This document shows positions 12,051 to 24,590 of a DNA stretch of 64,000 nt, one piece after another. The translations under genes and the position numbers were made by a program. A model generated the notes under the pieces. The model saw only the letters and a list, made by a program, of their open reading frames with translations, searched no databases and was not told the DNA's origin. The first letter of the stretch is position 1. Each line of letters begins with the position of its first letter. Source of the stretch: Sphagnum compactum (Eukaryota; Bryophyta; Sphagnopsida; Sphagnales). The stretch spans positions 19,148,213 through 19,212,212 of the forward strand of contig OZ234493.1 of NCBI GenBank assembly GCA_965153455.1, read 5' to 3'.

Positions 12051-12889
12051 GAAAACTCATGCTGTCAGGAAAGGTTGTGATATGCTTGGCAGGTTCAAAA
12101 CCTGTTCAATCCAAAATATAGTGGAACTATATAAGATTTGAAGTTGATTTGGAAGAATAATGGCATCCCTGGCTTTGGCAAAGGCAATGGCACCAGCTTT
12201 GCATGAATTATCCTTAACCCTGCAGTGAAGTTTTACAGTTATGAGCAGGCATCTAGCTGTGTGCACTCCTGATGTGCTGTAACAGTTGCATACAGAATGG
12301 GATGTCAAGGTAGGAGGCAGAGTGTGAGCAATTGGGTTTTCCGGCCCACAACTATGTACAACTGCAGTGACAGAAGTACAGTATGATAGCTAAAATCATC
12401 TATCGGCAATGGTGGGAGTGAGGTCAAGAAGGCAATGTATTGGGGTGGAAGTAGTAGAATATGGCTGTCACTTCCTTTATGATAGGATCAAGGGTCTGAT
12501 CATTTCATCCTATTGCATGATCTTGCAATGCAATCTTGTGGGCTAACAGCAAAAGACCAAGGTGAGTATTTTATGTGCCCATTCTTCAGTGCAACACTTA
12601 GCTAATACAGGAGCACAAATAGGTCCATTTGTTACCCTAAATGGTTTGTGTTAGTATCAGATCTGTCTATCACAGTTGTGAGCAGGCTCTGTTGTGAGCT
12701 ACCTTCTGTCATTTGTGAGTGTAGGCCAAAATATCCGCAATATTCAAGAATTGCAATTCTCTGGTGCTTCAATATTATGCTAAATGGTCTCTGCAGTATA
12801 AATTGGTTGTTATTGTTTTTCCTGTGCACCTAGAAAATGTACCCCACTTTATGTCTTTGTGCTGGGGCTTGTGCTGGGATTATTTCCAG
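12051..12889. other. No gene recognised
   Basis: Unassigned sequence between the PPR pseudogene and the Lon exon. It may include decayed intron sequence upstream of that exon. Confidence 0.4.
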
Positions 12890-13045
12890 GTGTTGCAGTA
12901 GAGTTACTATGGACACTAGTTGGTGGTAAGGTTCAGTTTGTGGAGGCCACTGCAATGCTTGGAAAGGGGGACATACATTTGACAGGACGGCTAGGAGATG
13001 TCATCAAGGAATCATCACAAATTGATCTGACCTGGGTTTATCATA
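12890..13045 (+). pseudogene. LON2: Lon protease (LON2-like) exon fragment
   Basis: After a plausible acceptor (TTTCCAG|GTGTTGC) the frame reads GVAVELLWT, then [18 protein letters not shown], then [15 protein letters not shown] and LTWV. This is the start of the Lon proteolytic domain, upstream of the catalytic Ser-Lys dyad. The wording fits peroxisomal-type LON2 better than mitochondrial LON1. It ends near a GGGTTTATC that could be a weak donor. I find no neighbouring exons with the ATPase domain or the Ser/Lys active site, so this is an isolated exon, probably a relic. Intact LON2 is an ATP-dependent protease of the peroxisome matrix. Confidence 0.7.
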
Positions 13046-14332
13046 CAAACTGCAGGATTTGTAGATTCAAACAGCTTGCTTCCCTCCTCTTCTTCATGAG
13101 AAAGTCCATGTAACAGACTGCCTAAAATGGAGGTTTATCCTTAGCACTTACAGACAACAAGTCTTGCCAAAGTGTATGATAGCGATATGAACTCGGAGCA
13201 AGCGCAGTGTGTTAATCTGGGGTGTAAAAATTTGTGAGATTTCTAATTGAATCAGTTTCTCAGAAAAAACTGTTGTATTTGGACCTTGATTCATGCCTTC
13301 TTCCGATGGGACTTTTGTGCAGAGGCAGCAGACATTGTAAGTTTCTGATACTGAAAGAAGGATCCACTTCCTCTAGACCATTATTGCAGGACTGCACATG
13401 ATGCAATCTTGGGCTTTCATGTTGGGACACCTGACCATCTGCCTCGACTTTGAATCGATGCTGCAGAATTCACCGGAACAAAAATACCACTTTTGGTTTG
13501 CTGCTGCTCACTTATCAAGGTTTTGTGACTACAGTCTGTTCATGTGCAGACTTTGTGGACTTTTGACATTACCTCTAGGAATGTGGCCTGAACCAAAACT
13601 CAGAAGCAAACCTCTTTTTCCTTCTGCAATGCCTACCAAAGATTGCAACCTGAAAGCAAATGCTCACAATTTGTCCAACTCATCACCAACATGCGCAACA
13701 GAGTGTTGAAGTGGGAGGGATCGGACAAGGCACCGTGGAACAATGAAAAGAAATATTGTCTTGCTTCTGTTTGTTGGAAACTGCTGCTGATGCACACACT
13801 TCTTGTTGGTATATCCGATCCTTGGCCGCAGATCGTTCAAGGACAAAAGAAAAGTGCCAAGATGAAATTGCCAGAGAAGGTCGAATTTGTATCGATGATA
13901 GACCACGGCCGAAGAACAGATTAGACTGGCTCATGAGGCTGTCAATCTGATAAGCGGCAGTAGAAGACTTTGCAGTAGAGATCGCTGGCCGCAACACAAA
14001 AACTCTCACCCTCTGCACACACAAGCCCCCTCGTCTGCGTCATCAATGAGTTCCGTGCGGGCATCTGTGGAAGAGAATGGCACTTCCACTGGTGTGTTCT
14101 TCGAACTACGATTCCATTCTTCAAAAATTGAACAGGCTCTCGTTGGACAGAGGGTTTCATATCGATCTAGAACGGAGCTGCTGGTCGAGCTGCAACATTG
14201 AGTGATGAGACGGAGAGAGTCACAATACACACTCAGTCAATTCATATCACATCTTCTGAGGCGAAACAGGATGCGCGAAAGATTCCAGTCTAAAGCGGCT
14301 AGGCAACACGTATTGAGGAGCACTTCTGTTTT
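13046..14332. other. No intact gene seen
   Basis: Gene-island composition with moderate GC. Several overlapping open frames on both strands between 13640 and 14230 show no family resemblance. Part may be the 5' flank of the phosphoglycolate phosphatase first exon. Confidence 0.35.
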
Positions 14333-14458
14333 GTGAGCAGTAGTGAGTACACTAATGGACCGGTGGGGGGATTGAACTTCACAAGGCCTGCAGCGCCATT
14401 TTTGACTGAAGCTGCAAAGCTCCTTGACAGTACCAAGACATTCATTTTTTATTGCAAT
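14333..14458 (+). pseudogene. PGLP: Phosphoglycolate phosphatase first-exon fragment
   Basis: The frame reads GPVGGLNFTRPAAPFL, then EAAKLLDSTKTFIFYCN. This is the N-terminus of plant phosphoglycolate phosphatase (PGLP, HAD superfamily) up to motif I. Motif I, normally FDCDG, reads FYCN, so both aspartates, the nucleophile and the general acid, are replaced. The expected initiator position is GTG, not ATG, and the donor after CAATG reads TTTTAT. It ends where exon 1 of the family ends. The matching later exons, also plus strand, are at 42507-45482 and lack their own first exon. The enzyme removes phosphate from 2-phosphoglycolate in photorespiration. This copy cannot be active. Confidence 0.8.
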
Positions 14459-14719
14459 GTTTTATCTCTCTCTTCTGTTTCTCTTGCCTTCGAGGTTTCC
14501 TCCTGCCAGAAATTGTTGTGCTTGTCATATGGATCATTGCAGTTTGCCAAATGAGTTAGTCCAAACTATTTCGTCTTTGATGCTTCTGCAATCTGCTGCC
14601 TAGAGCTTAGCACATGGTATTATACATGGGTTAATGACTCTGAAGCCATCATGACTTTGTATTTCCTCATAAGCTGCATGCATTTCTGAGCATGAGAAGT
14701 GCAACTTAGATGCATGCTA

Positions 14720-16655
14720 TTCCATTATTTTGAACCCCAATGAACTACAATAAAATTCCAAATAAATAAATAAATAAATAAGGAAATTTTTAATTACTTA
14801 ATTTTATTATTTATTCATATTAATTAATTGGAATACTATTAATATTTTTTAAAATATTTTTCATTATCAACTAGCATATTATTTATAATTACTACATAAT
14901 ATAATTATTATTTAAATATTAAAACCATTTCAAATATTTTATTGTAAATATATTTATTTCATTCTAAAATAATTAATATTAAATATAAATATTCCATTTA
15001 TATATAATCAAAAAATTAATGTATTTTTGGGATGATTTTTAATTAATTATTTAAATAATATAATATAAATAAGTTATAAATTATATGTTATTCTATTTAT
15101 TTTTATTTCTATTTTTAAAAATATTTAATAATTTAATTTACCTAATTTCTTAATATTGAAAATTATTGTAAAATATTTCTACATAAATTTATTTCAATTT
15201 ATTTATTATATCAATTAATGCTATAATTTATTGTTAATTAATGTATAAATATTATCAGTCATAAATCGAAAATATATACTATTGAAATAAAATTTTATTT
15301 TAATTCTGAAAAATAAGCCAGATTTTATTTTCTGCCGTTATTCAATAAAATGCTAAATGATGTTTACAACAAAACAAAATCAGAGTCAAGTATTTTTTTA
15401 ACATAGAAATAAATAATAAATATTATATAATATGTCATTTTACTATAAGATATAAAATACATAACATGTAAAATTCTGCACATATTACATATAAATTTTT
15501 TATTTATCGAATATTTTTATCATCACTTATATATAATATATGAAAACATTTATTTGTTACATGCTATATTGATAAGAAATATATATATTTGTAAATAAAA
15601 TGAATATTATACTAGAGGTATTGATAATTTGTAATAGAAATTTCATTTAAAAAATAATTATATTTCAAAAATAATTTATATTTTAAGACTATATAATCAA
15701 AGTCATATTATAACATAAATTTTAATGTGTATGTATTTAGTATACCATATCTAAAAGTATTGTATTTTGTAAATATAATAACATTAAATGGTCTTGAGGT
15801 TAACATTATTATATGTTGATATATCATATTTTATGAATTATTTGTATTAAATTTCATAATTAAAATGTATTATGTCATACCAAAACAATCATATTTTTAA
15901 ACTTTCTTTCATTTGGACAAAGTATGAAAAAGATAATGATAGTTAAAGAAAGAAAATGTTTTCAAGACATCATTGTTGAAATGTATTGGACTGCAAGATT
16001 TACATGCAATTTTCTTCAGTTCAAATATATTTTTTAAATTTTTAAAATTTTTGTGTAGATTTTGGAAAACCTTTCATAATGAAGTTTAAATAATTTCATT
16101 TGGACATAATATGAGAAGGATATTACTAATTAAATTTGACTTTTAGAAAAGGTTTAATTGCATCTCAATTTAAAACTAAGGTGCAAATAAAACATTTAAC
16201 CCATATGTTTTGTCTTTGAATCTATGTTTGAAATATATTTGAATTTTCAATTATGACATCACTGATATTATAATGTCTCGCATACCTTAGGTCTGAAAAT
16301 TACGAAATTAATTCCATTATATCCTAATTGACAATATTTTTCAAAAAATTTAGAATACGCCCTAATTCCTTTGAAATTTTTACTTAAATATTGATTTATT
16401 TTTAATGAGACAAAATAAATATCCACTAATTTATACAATGGTTGTGGAAACAACACAAAATTAAGCCAAATCACCCCTAATGTTTGTCATAAGCTTTCCA
16501 AAGATACCAAGAACATGGTCTAAAGCACAACAATTTGGGAGCTCTCAAGTCTCAACATGACAAACAAACAAATTACATTCTTTTGAATAGCTACATCTTT
16601 AGGGTGAGGGCAAAAACAATTAGTGCACAACTACAATCCTTTTTTTCCTTAGCAA
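14720..16655. other. Extremely AT-rich block, no gene
   Basis: A sharp composition break lies near 14750, marked by an (AAAT)n run. The sequence beyond it is mostly A and T, with long runs such as TTATTTATTT. No coding potential is seen. It opens the large AT-rich region that reaches about 40.4 kb. Confidence 0.8.
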
Positions 16656-16658
16656 GGG

Positions 16659-16859
16659 GGGCCAAGGCAAATTGACCCTGACATTCTGATCATGGTTAAA
16701 AAACCCCATAATTTATAGATTTGGATTAAGGACCTTAATTTAGTATATGGAGATGATATTTATAAATATTTAGAGTATTTATAAATAGTTTAAATGGGTT
16801 TTGGGGTTTTTTTTGTTTTTACCATAATCCCAATGTGAGGGTCAATTCGCCTCCGCCAA
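16659..16859. mobile_element. MITE-like element with long terminal inverted repeats, copy 1
   Basis: The left end contains AGGCAAATTGACCCTGACAT and then GATCATGGTTAAAAA. The reverse complement of the right end contains AGGCGAATTGACCCTCACAT and then GATTATGGTAAAAA. About 40 bp of imperfect terminal inverted repeat thus flank an AT-rich core. The core recurs at 41725-41920 (ATTATAGATTTGGA, ATATTTAGA.TATTTAT and TTTAAATGGG). Length near 200 bp, long TIRs and no coding capacity fit a miniature inverted-repeat element. The target duplication is not clear, so the ends are approximate. Confidence 0.65.
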
Positions 16860-18873
16860 GAAAGGGAGGATGGTGAGAGGAATGTGAGAAAATAATTATT
16901 ATAAACAATCATGTTTTTCTTTTCCTAGTAGGGAAAGGATGGAGAGAAGGGAAAGGGCATTGTCATCAATGACATTCCTTTTTGTCCTTTTCTTAGGGGG
17001 GGGGAGAAACATTTTCCCCATGCCCACATTTCATATGTCCCAATCAATGTTTTTTAATGTGGCGAATTTTCATCATTTTTTGAAAAAAAATGTGGCCAAC
17101 AACAACAACGCAATCGATTTTATTTTTTTAAATGGCCTAAAATTCGCAAAATTTCAGACAATTTTTTTTTTTTAATTTGCCAAATTTCTACCATAGGCTA
17201 TAGCACTTGTAGTCACATTAATGAAGGATTTTTGAAAAAATCCACAATGAGTTCTCTTGTGGAGCGATGGCAAAATATTGGCATTTATGATTGCCAACTT
17301 AGCAAAATCGAAAAACTCAAAAATAAAATTAAATCATCAATCCCAATACCATGGCATCACTAAGAAAATCATTTTAAAAAAGTTATGGCTGAAAAAAAGG
17401 ATATTTTTGATATTTTGTGTAAATTCAAAAAATGGAAAAAAAATGGGGAAAAAAACACCAAAGTTTCAAAACCATAATTTTAAAATAAAAAATGCATGAG
17501 ATTCCTAGTAAAAGTGGGGAGGTGGACATTGTTGTTGATGCTTTGCCGTTTTTCCTATTTTATTTTTTTAAAATCTTTTTCTTCATTTTTTAATTTTGGG
17601 CATTGTGATGTAACTAGTCCAACTCTGATTTTTCATCTTCTTCTAAATGGGAGGGTGTCAAGGAAAAAAATCCTCTTTAGTGTTTTTTTCTTCATTCATT
17701 TTTGTGATGTAGTTATAACGACAATCATTTGTAAGACAATTTAACTAAATTTTGCTATAAACACAATTTATGAAGATAAAAAAGTTTAAGCATGGATGTT
17801 TAAACTTTTTGTGGATCCTTCACATTTTGTGTTAAATCAAGCCTTAGGGAAGAACAATCCTAAAATAATTGGCTCTCATGAGGTAAAGTCAAGGCAAACC
17901 ATTTTCTTAAAAATGCGCTCCCTTAAGGCTTTCCCATGGTTAAAACACATCTACTACACAATGTTCTAAATTCGAAAAGTTCCCATTTAAGGAGAGGACC
18001 ATTTTAAAAACTCAACAAGGAAATTTTCATGCTTGTAAATACATTGTGAAAACAACAATAGCGTTTTAAGCTATATGGTAGAACCCAACAAAAACAATGG
18101 ATTTTTTTATCAAAATATTTTTTTTAATTTAATAATTAAAACCCAAAAAATCATAGTAGACAATGGAATGCATGTAAAGCAAAGGTGAATTGTATGCATA
18201 CAAGATTGAAATTCACACAACCTCTAGATGTAAAAAAAAATAGCAAATCCCTTGACCTTGAAATGTGATCATTCAATGTATAATTGTATGGCTTGAATGC
18301 AATATTCATGCGAATGTCCTTTTCCTTTGTTTGATTCTTCATTTGTGCAATAATGTTTGACAATCATGGATGGATGAAATTCATCCATATTCATCTACAT
18401 TCATCCTTGCCCACCTACCATTGAATTCACATCCATTACAAATATGTACATGAAGAATATATGTGTTTTGTCCATACATTCTTTTCAATGGATGTTATAA
18501 GATATTTATTTTTCATTCCTTACAACATTGAATGCTTGCATGGTAACCCCATGCATTCTATGAAAATGCACTCCAAAAAGACAACCTCTTAGAGCTAAGG
18601 ACGGTAGTTTGGGGCCTAGGGGTGAAATTTAAAGAATGCTTGGCATACAAGGCATTACTCTCAATAAAGAAAAAAGGTTCATTTCTTCATTTTTCATCAC
18701 GTGGCATCTTTTTCAACCTCCTATCTTGGTGATGTTTATATGAATTGAAGTTGTAATTGACAATAATTTTGAATCTCTAATTCGCCACAAGACAGTGCAA
18801 AGAAATGTATGGTTCAAGAAAATACTTTTAAAAGAATGCATTACACAAGATTGTAATGCATTAGCACTGACAA
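16860..18873. other. AT-rich intergenic DNA, no gene seen
   Basis: AT-rich sequence with long A and T runs and one short near-palindrome, GGATGAAATTCATCC, at about 18371-18385. Open frames at 16939-17744 are rich in Phe, Lys and Ile, as expected from composition, and show no family features. Confidence 0.5.
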
Positions 18874-18905
18874 GGGGGGGCAAGGGGGGGTGGAAAGGGG
18901 GGGGG
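18874..18905 (+). other. G-quadruplex-prone G tracts
   Basis: Three runs of 7, 7 and 9 guanines are separated by CAA and TGGAAA. The runs are long enough to supply four or more GGG tracts with short loops on the plus strand. The surroundings are AT-rich, so the cluster stands out. Confidence 0.6.
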
Positions 18906-19235
18906 TTTAATTTGGTTTATAATGGGCAAATATTTCAAAGGGAAAACATGTTTGGTGCTTTATGCATGTGATGATTTTAAACATTTCAAATATCATAATG
19001 GAATGTAAATTTATATGTGGGAATAAACCCTCCCATCTTTGGAACTTAAATAATCATTCAATGAAATAAATATGCTATTTTAAAATAGTGATGAAAATTT
19101 TAATCATATTTCTAAAATTGTTAGTCATTGGAAAATATTGAATTCTACTCTAAGCTCTTGGTTAATTATGAACTTGTTCTATTCATAAAGATTAGTGAGA
19201 TTGAATTGAATCCTACACCCCCAACACAAGTAAAC

Positions 19236-19480
19236 ACATAGGTTATGTAGGTAGGGAAGTAGGTTGGTTGGTTGTGGGTAAGTTTATTGTAGGTAAATAG
19301 GTAGCTAACGGGTTGGTTTTGGGTAAGCATAATGTAGGTAGGTAGGTTGTTGATAGGTAGGTAGTTAAGTAAATACATAGGTTGTGGATAGGTAGCAACT
19401 AGTTAGCTAGGTAATTAGAAGGTAGGTTGTGGATTGCTAGGTAGGTAGGTTGATTGGTTGTGGATAGGGCATAGATTTAA
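19236..19480 (+). repeat. Degenerate GGTAGGTAGGTTG-type satellite
   Basis: TAGGTAGG and TAGGTTGGTTG motifs recur with irregular spacing over about 245 bp. Related GTAGGTAG sequence occurs near 28200 and 49780. The minus-strand frame rich in Tyr, Leu, Thr and Pro across it is a consequence of the repeat. Confidence 0.8.
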
Positions 19481-22400
19481 ATAGGTATAGGTTGGCATGT
19501 ATGAAAATATTAATCACTTATCTATTTACCTACCTCTATATTTGTTATGTAATTTCCTACTTGTACACACACACATAATGCACAAAAATGTGAAATAAAC
19601 ATGTTCATTTCATTGTTGTGAGGTCTTTCAATGCATTGATTAAAGACTTGGTGTGTGTTTTCTTCTAGTGGTCTTGGTGAGGATAACTCCATTAATCAAA
19701 ACCTTCATGTTTTCTTCCCCATTGTCATGGTTTTTTGACCTCATATTCATTCCAACAAAAGGTGACCATGTACACCAAGCGATTTCATTGGATTATGAGT
19801 GAATTCATTGATTATAGTGAATAAGACCTAGTGGGGAAGTAGTGAATTCACTGGTCTAGTAAATGGGGACTAATAAATGGTTATTTATCCAAGTTTTATA
19901 AAAACAAATTTAAAAACTTGTATCCTTGATTGAGACATGTTCTGAAAGTAACAACTATCTTGCTAATTCAACCCCACCTCGCCCCAAAATTATTGTTTAA
20001 AAAATTATTATTATTATTAAAAAATGTCATCAATTCTAAAACAAACATTCATAATCATAGGACCAATTAGGCCAAAAAATACAAATACAAATAAAAAAAC
20101 CTTACTAACTAGTTGGAATTGGAACCTGGAAAAATCAGATTTTGGGGTGGTTTTGACTTAGGTCCAATTATAGCTAGAGGCCATTCTCAATTTTAGTTTT
20201 GAAAAAAAAATGCACAATTTGTGATTGATGGTTTGGATAATTGGTAACCAAACTAGGACCCATAATCAAAATTGACCCAAAAACTAAAACCGACCAACTC
20301 TGGTTCAAAGTTCAAATATTTTAAGCTTTATTTTTTTGAAGGAGATATTCTCAAATGTCCCCCAAGTGTCAATGAAAAAATAATGCATATATATGTTTAG
20401 GGTGTCAATAATACAAAGCAAATACATATTTGTTTACCAGGGTGAATTAACACCCAATTACACCACCTAGGGTAATTTCACGTTGTGGTGATGCTAACAA
20501 TGATTAGAGGCCACCAATCTTACCATTGAAACCAATTCCTTGTAATTTTATGACTATACACACAAAATTCCATTTGTGTATTATAATTTTATAATTTTTT
20601 TTAAAAACCAAATGGAATAGTTATGAATGGTTCCTACAAATCCTTATTTTCCCAATAAAAGGTAAAACAAAAAAATCATGAAGATTGGGTTAGGAAGGAA
20701 AAATCAATTGAATTTGTTTACGTGCGAAGGTGAATGACATAGGCTTACCCTATGCTATCCTATTATCAAATAATGTTTTATATTTGTATTGCCACTACAA
20801 AACCTTTGAAAAATGATATAATTAGTACCATTGGAAAGCTTTCAATGTGTATGGTGCAACCAATCATTTTTTTTTCAATTTTATAATGTAACTACATTGG
20901 CAACCATCCATAAAAGGATTTAGCCACATTTGGCTAACTTTTTTTAGAATCTTGCTACTTTTTAGCTACTTCTAGGGGCACACAATCTAAACGTGGTGAA
21001 CAACACCTTATCCCCTATTTTTTGGTGAATGTTTTGAAAACCAAAAAAAACTCACTGAACACCTCGCAAGTCATTTTTAGATTTTGCATTGGTGCGAAAT
21101 TTTGCAGCAAAAAAAATGTTGGGTGCAACTTGTTGGTTTTAGAATGTTGGAGCCAAGGTCCAAAAGTTATTGAATATGGAGTATTATTTTAGCCACATTT
21201 AGCTAAATCCTCAAGTGGATTATTTCGACTTTGGGGGAAACATGAAATTTTGTTTTTAGGATAACATTGAAATGAAACAATGTTTTATTTTATGGTGAAT
21301 TTTCATGAATTTTGAACTGAAAAATATGATTTCGACCTATACAAAACATTTTTTGATGACAAAAATGGCCCTAATTAGCCAAATTATGAGGAAGTTTTTT
21401 TTTTCAAAATTGCCAAATTTTTATCATAAGTTCTAATAGGTAGCCAAGGATAAGGACGGATTATAGTTTTCTTTAATTTTCAAATCTAATAGGTAGCCGG
21501 ATTTGGCTAAATTATTTAAAAATTTATCACCACCCTAGTTACATCACAAATTTCATTAAGAAAAAAACCCTATATGAAGGTGTGATTTCAAAACGAGTAG
21601 GTTGGCATATATGGGTTGGGGCCTTTAAAATACAGAGCCCAAAATTACAATCGCAAAGTAAGTTTGCCAGATCACAATGGTAATTACTAAATACAACCTT
21701 TAAGAATGGGTAGCTTAATGGTGTGGGATTAAGGACAAAGGTTTTTTAGGGTTTTTTTGTTGCAGCTGAAATCACAATTGGTCATAGGAAGATTTATAAC
21801 AAACTAGCGGGTGGTTTAATGACCCATTTTCAGGGTTTGCATAATCCACCTACTAAAAGCATTTGGCATTTCAAGGCCTATAATAGGTATTGCAAAGTTG
21901 TTTTTGCGTAACAAATTAAATTGCAAGCTTTTATTAGTTGATCAAAGTCAATTCCTTTTCTTTTTGGATTATCATTGCAAAAAATGATGATGATGGATGG
22001 TTAGTGGTCTCGGTGTTGTTGTGTATGTTTGTGCAAGATGGCGAATAGGGAGCCTCACAACAACCTTCCTAAGAGTAGGTGTGGCGGAGGATTTTAGAGT
22101 GAACATATAGTTGTTAATGATCCACCAATTAATGTCTCCTTTAAACCTCACACCATGCTTCTGAACAACTAGTTGAATAGACTAGTGAACCACAATTAAG
22201 GAGGAGGGTCGATCAATGATTATATCCTTTCCCACAAATGGATTGCTTGACATTGATAAATAGCAGTGCATTTCGAGGACGCCAAGCAACATTGTTAGCA
22301 CCAATGGCTTGGAAGTGACCTTGGTCGAATGTAGTGAAACTTCTAAAGGCTCATTTGAAATGGTTTGGTTTACCCCAAACACTTGATTTAATATGGTTGA

Positions 22401-23239
22401 CGGGAAGGAGAAAATTGTGGTTCGATCTCTTAAGGCTCAAACTTTGGAAATGAGCCTATCTCCTAAAACTCCTTAGCCTATAAAGATAGATTGCACGCAA
22501 TTCCAATTGGATCTACTCAAAGAGCCATTGCTTAGATGGCTGTAAAAGCCTATAGAAGACCAAAGCTTGCCACAATTGGTGAAGTTTTTACCGTATAAAC
22601 AAAAAATGGCAATAAGTGCATTTCAAAACATTTTGAACAAAGTCAATAATATGTAGAATTTGTTGTCCATCTTCGAAAGTTGCTTGCATTACAAATGTTT
22701 TATTCCTTACATATAAGGTAACTATTAAGTTGGACATCGATCTACACTTCTTAATTGGTGTTGATTGGTCCTTACTTTTTAGAAGAACATACATGTCTAC
22801 TAGGTCTAAAGCTTTTTATAAAATGAAAGACCCTTTGCTTTTGGGCATTGATTAAATGTTGAAACATGTGTAGTTTGCCTAGGTCCCATTACGGTATATG
22901 TTGATGTTAAAAAAATTTGGACTTGGACATACCAAGTGTGATTGTGTTAGTAAAATGTTAGAGAAGCCATTACATATGAGCATCAAATTGGTTAGATAAT
23001 GTTCCTATATAACAACTTAGGAATATCCAAACTTGTCATTATTACCCTGTCATGGTATGCACAATGTGATCTAGTAGTTGAAGTTATAGACACATGAATA
23101 AGGGATGATTGATTTTCCTCAAGCAAATTCACTTGGCTCCATCTAGGTCATTTGGAGACCTATGAGGTAGAGGGGGGATATTCAAATTGTATACATGGTA
23201 GACCTTCCAAGACAATTGATGCCATGGTAGCTGGAAGCC
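19481..23239. other. Intergenic, no gene recognised
   Basis: Mixed AT-rich sequence without long frames. Around 20890-21560 the motif AGCCACATTTGGCTAA or close variants recurs several times, which suggests an old degenerate repeat. I cannot name it. Confidence 0.4.
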
Positions 23240-24590
23240 TATGCCCATTAAATAGACTAGTATGGGACCTTGCACTTGCTTGTGATGGAGGTTGCAGGTA
23301 ATAGTTTGGGGCAAAATGGAGTCTCTGATAATTTGCAACATCCGATACCAATGTCAAGTAACTCAAGTTGTCAAGGACAACCTAGTACTAATACTAGTGA
23401 AGGCAAATGTCCAAACTAATCTTGATGCCCAATTTTTTGCTTTTGTAACTTTCAACATACTACGAAAGGTTGAATTATATTTCCTTCCAAAAAATGGACT
23501 TTGTAAGGTTAGGTTTGGAATGATAGCTATAACCTGATGTTAGAGCCATCATTTGTGGATGGCAACGACTTTAGGCTTAATCTGATGGCAAATGGAGGGA
23601 TTTCTATAGGAGGACCTGTTGCTAATGGAGATTGTGCAAGCATGGGGACCCCATAATGTTAACATAGTCTTGGGGAAAGGGGATGGTTTCTAAGACAATA
23701 GGAGGAAGATGAATTGACAAAATCCAAAATTCGTGCCTTCTTGGATGAAAAGGCTTTGGAGTTCAAAAAGCTCCAGACACCACTTCATGAGGAACTTTAT
23801 GAAACCTCAATGAGGAGTTTATAAATTCCTGCATCAACTGGGCATGCAAAAAGTTTTATTTCACCTTTGAACCATGTTATTGCGAAATAACAAACGCACA
23901 ACCCCAGCAAATCATCGGGCAATCTCAGTGGAAGGTCAATTGGAATTAGCAACCAAAAGAGTGAGATGAATGTGAATTCTGGGAGCCCCAATGGAATTAG
24001 AGCACCTTCTCCTAGTGTCAATTGTTCCCCTCTTTTGGAAATTTCGTTAGTAAGGTTGAATGAATTGAAAGGTTTTATTAATGATACACAACAATCGCTA
24101 CCAAGCCCTAGTCTGAGTTATAGTCAACGTCAAAGGCTATGGAAATAGGAGCGTGAGCATGAGCTTAGAATGAAGCAAGAGGAGAAACAAAAACAATTGG
24201 TTAAACAAGGTTATCCAATGTCTCCACCCAACTCAAAGGGGCTTCAATGACCTATTAGTCGTCTGGCTACTACTTCCCAAATTTAGCAACTTCATCTCAT
24301 TTAAGGATTTGATTTGATACTCTATTTGTAGTCTTCCCCCAATTCTAGTCCATGGTGATGGGTTGCCCCTAGTTATGTACTTCCCTTCTATAGGGTGCAA
24401 GGTCTTTCTTTCCCTATGTCACTATTTTTTTTTCTTTCTTTGTGTCTTTTTATATTTGTGATCTCTTGTATAACATGTTTAGACTCTCATTTGGAAAGCA
24501 AGATTAGTTACCAACTCCAACCTAACAATGGGTCACCTTGGCCCTCATCTTTGGCTCTTTTATTGTGTATCTTTTAGTTAATAAAATTAA
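23240..24590 (+). other. Decayed coding sequence, possibly retroelement-derived
   Basis: Consecutive plus-strand frames look coding in composition but are broken by stops. One reads [20 protein letters not shown] around 23720-23775. Another reads NELKGFINDTQQSLPSPSLS around 24060-24115, followed by EREHELRMKQEEKQKQLVKQ to about 24210. A T-rich stretch and TTAATAAAATTAAGG near 24580 resemble a poly-A-proximal 3' end. I recognise no domain; a LINE-type element is one possibility. Boundaries are approximate. Confidence 0.3.

Noticed and set aside
14720-16655. Organelle-derived insertion in the extremely AT-rich block
   Set aside because: No mitochondrial or plastid gene, rRNA or tRNA sequence is recognisable in it.
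19236-19480. CRISPR-like or telomere-like repeat
   Set aside because: The GGTAGGT words are irregular, have no spacers and do not match the plant telomere repeat.
24395-24577. Small hydrophobic secreted protein
   Set aside because: The frame sits in a T-rich 3' region of decayed coding sequence. Its hydrophobicity follows from base composition.
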